From the NCBI GenBank assembly GCA_003240795.1, contig QFNK01000137.1, positions 1-5,585 of the forward strand: a stretch of 5,585 bases of DNA, written 5' to 3'. Made by a program: the position numbers and the translations under genes. Position 1 is the stretch's first letter. Every line of letters starts with the position of its first letter. A model generated the notes under the pieces. It was not told where the DNA came from, did no database searches, and was given only the letters and a program-made list of their open reading frames with translations. Source of the DNA: Micavibrio aeruginosavorus (GTDB taxonomy: Bacteria > Pseudomonadota > Alphaproteobacteria > Micavibrionales > Micavibrionaceae). Of this stretch, positions 4,946-5,585 are shown piece after piece.

Positions 4946-5585
4946 GCTCGCCGCCAATATCTTCCCGCTCTACATCCTCATCGCGCTCGGCTATATCGCC
5001 GGACGCTGGATGGACGTAAATCTTCATTCGATGGCCATCATCGCGATCTACTTCCTCGCACCCATGGTGAATTTCAGCGCGATGCTCCGCCTGCAATTCG
5101 ACCCCGCCTACATCGCCTTGCCCGTCGCGATCTTCCTCGGCTCCGCCGCCATCGGCATCCTAACCTATAATTTCGCACGCAGGCGGTGGAAGGACAACAG
5201 CGTCAACCTCATCTCCATGAGCAGCGTAACCGGCAACACCGGATATTTCGGGCTTCCCATCATCCTCGCGCTGTTCGATCCGAAATACGCAGGTATCTAT
5301 CTTCTGATGAACACGGGCCTGATCATTTCCGAACTCGGCCTCGGATATTATTTCGGTGCGCGCGGCCATGCCGATGTTAAAGGCGCGCTGATGAAGGTTG
5401 CAAAGCTTCCCGTCGTTCACGCGGTCTGGCTCGGCCTGCTGTTCAACTTTCTGGACGTGCAACCCTCCGCTCTCTTCATCCGCTATGCCGATTATGCGAC
5501 AGGCGCATGGGTTCTGGTTGGTATGATGCTGATCGGAATTGCGCTGGGCAAACAGGAAAAGATCGTGTTCGAGCCGCGTCTCATC
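4929..5585 (+). CDS. AEC (auxin efflux carrier) family transporter, N-terminal part (cut by right edge)
   Basis: The frame from the ATG at 4929 stays open to the last base, giving 219 residues of a protein that is usually a little over 300 long. It starts with a membrane helix (MDIFFLLAANIFPLYILIAL), then GYIAGRWMDVNLHSMAIIAIYFLAPMVNF, which matches the conserved opening of the family, and further helices around residues 57-75, 103-134, 146-165 and 178-200. The NTGYFGLPIILALF stretch (near 97-110) is the typical conserved loop and helix after the first cytosolic linker. Bacterial members export or import small organic acids such as malonate or malate; the substrate cannot be told from here. 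The start has no visible ribosome binding site, and its first codons lie in a terminator-like hairpin. Met24 is the next ATG in frame, but starting there would lose the first helix, so 4929 is preferred. Residue positions of helices are approximate. Confidence 0.88.
   Translation, partial: MDIFFLLAANIFPLYILIALGYIAGRWMDVNLHSMAIIAIYFLAPMVNFSAMLRLQFDPAYIALPVAIFLGSAAIGILTYNFARRRWKDNSVNLISMSSVTGNTGYFGLPIILALFDPKYAGIYLLMNTGLIISELGLGYYFGARGHADVKGALMKVAKLPVVHAVWLGLLFNFLDVQPSALFIRYADYATGAWVLVGMMLIGIALGKQEKIVFEPRLI

Noticed and set aside
5160..5462. Minus-strand 100-codon frame at the right edge
   Set aside because: The plus strand encodes a continuous AEC transporter through the same stretch.
1..5585. 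Search for CRISPR arrays, insertion sequences, integrases, toxin-antitoxin pairs or phage genes
   Set aside because: No regularly spaced repeats, terminal inverted repeats or recognisable genes of these types were seen. The two small genes were considered as toxin-antitoxin, but neither resembles a known toxin or antitoxin fold.

Overview
This window looks like bacterial chromosomal DNA, most plausibly from an alphaproteobacterium. That assignment is an inference from the mid-50s-looking GC content, the codon choice and the style of the D-Ala-D-Ala dipeptidase and RibF proteins; no rRNA, tRNA or other strong taxonomic marker is present. There is no transposase, CRISPR array, integrase or phage gene. 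Most of the window is core or housekeeping-like gene content, packed tightly.

Layout. (1) Positions 1-467, minus strand: the N-terminal part of a PA0069/Rv2578c-type radical SAM protein that runs off the left edge. (2) Positions 549-1565, plus: an AI-2E family (PF01594-type) membrane protein, divergent from the radical SAM gene. (3) Positions 1571-1960, minus: a VOC/glyoxalase-fold protein, tail to tail with gene 2. (4) Positions 1967-2097: an AT-rich divergent regulatory region with a 21-bp near-perfect palindrome (one unpaired central base), a second inverted repeat and a direct repeat. (5) Positions 2098-4337, plus: a compact run of a TetR/AcrR regulator, a VanX/DdpX-like peptidase (8-bp overlap with the regulator) and RibF (7-bp gap). 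(6) Positions 4343-4885, plus: a promoter followed by two small genes, 50 and 99 codons, neither of which I recognise; the first is Gln-rich. (7) Positions 4907-4945: a strong hairpin with a T-tract. (8) From 4929 to the right edge, plus: the N-terminal two thirds of an AEC (auxin efflux carrier) family transporter, whose start codon lies inside that hairpin.

How the parts may work together. The clearest regulatory unit is the TetR/VOC divergent pair. The palindrome contains a TTGACA on each strand, so one bound repressor dimer could cover the -35 elements of both divergent promoters. The regulator probably autoregulates, and the dipeptidase and RibF genes downstream may follow it by read-through. 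The dipeptidase has Asp where the family normally has the last zinc-ligand His (EWWD instead of EWWH). The two small genes look like their own short transcription unit, ending at a hairpin that also covers the first codons of the AEC transporter. These three points, plus a 13-bp intragenic hairpin in tetR, are the parts most worth a second look. I did not see anything that clearly amounts to a new multi-gene defence or mobile system.
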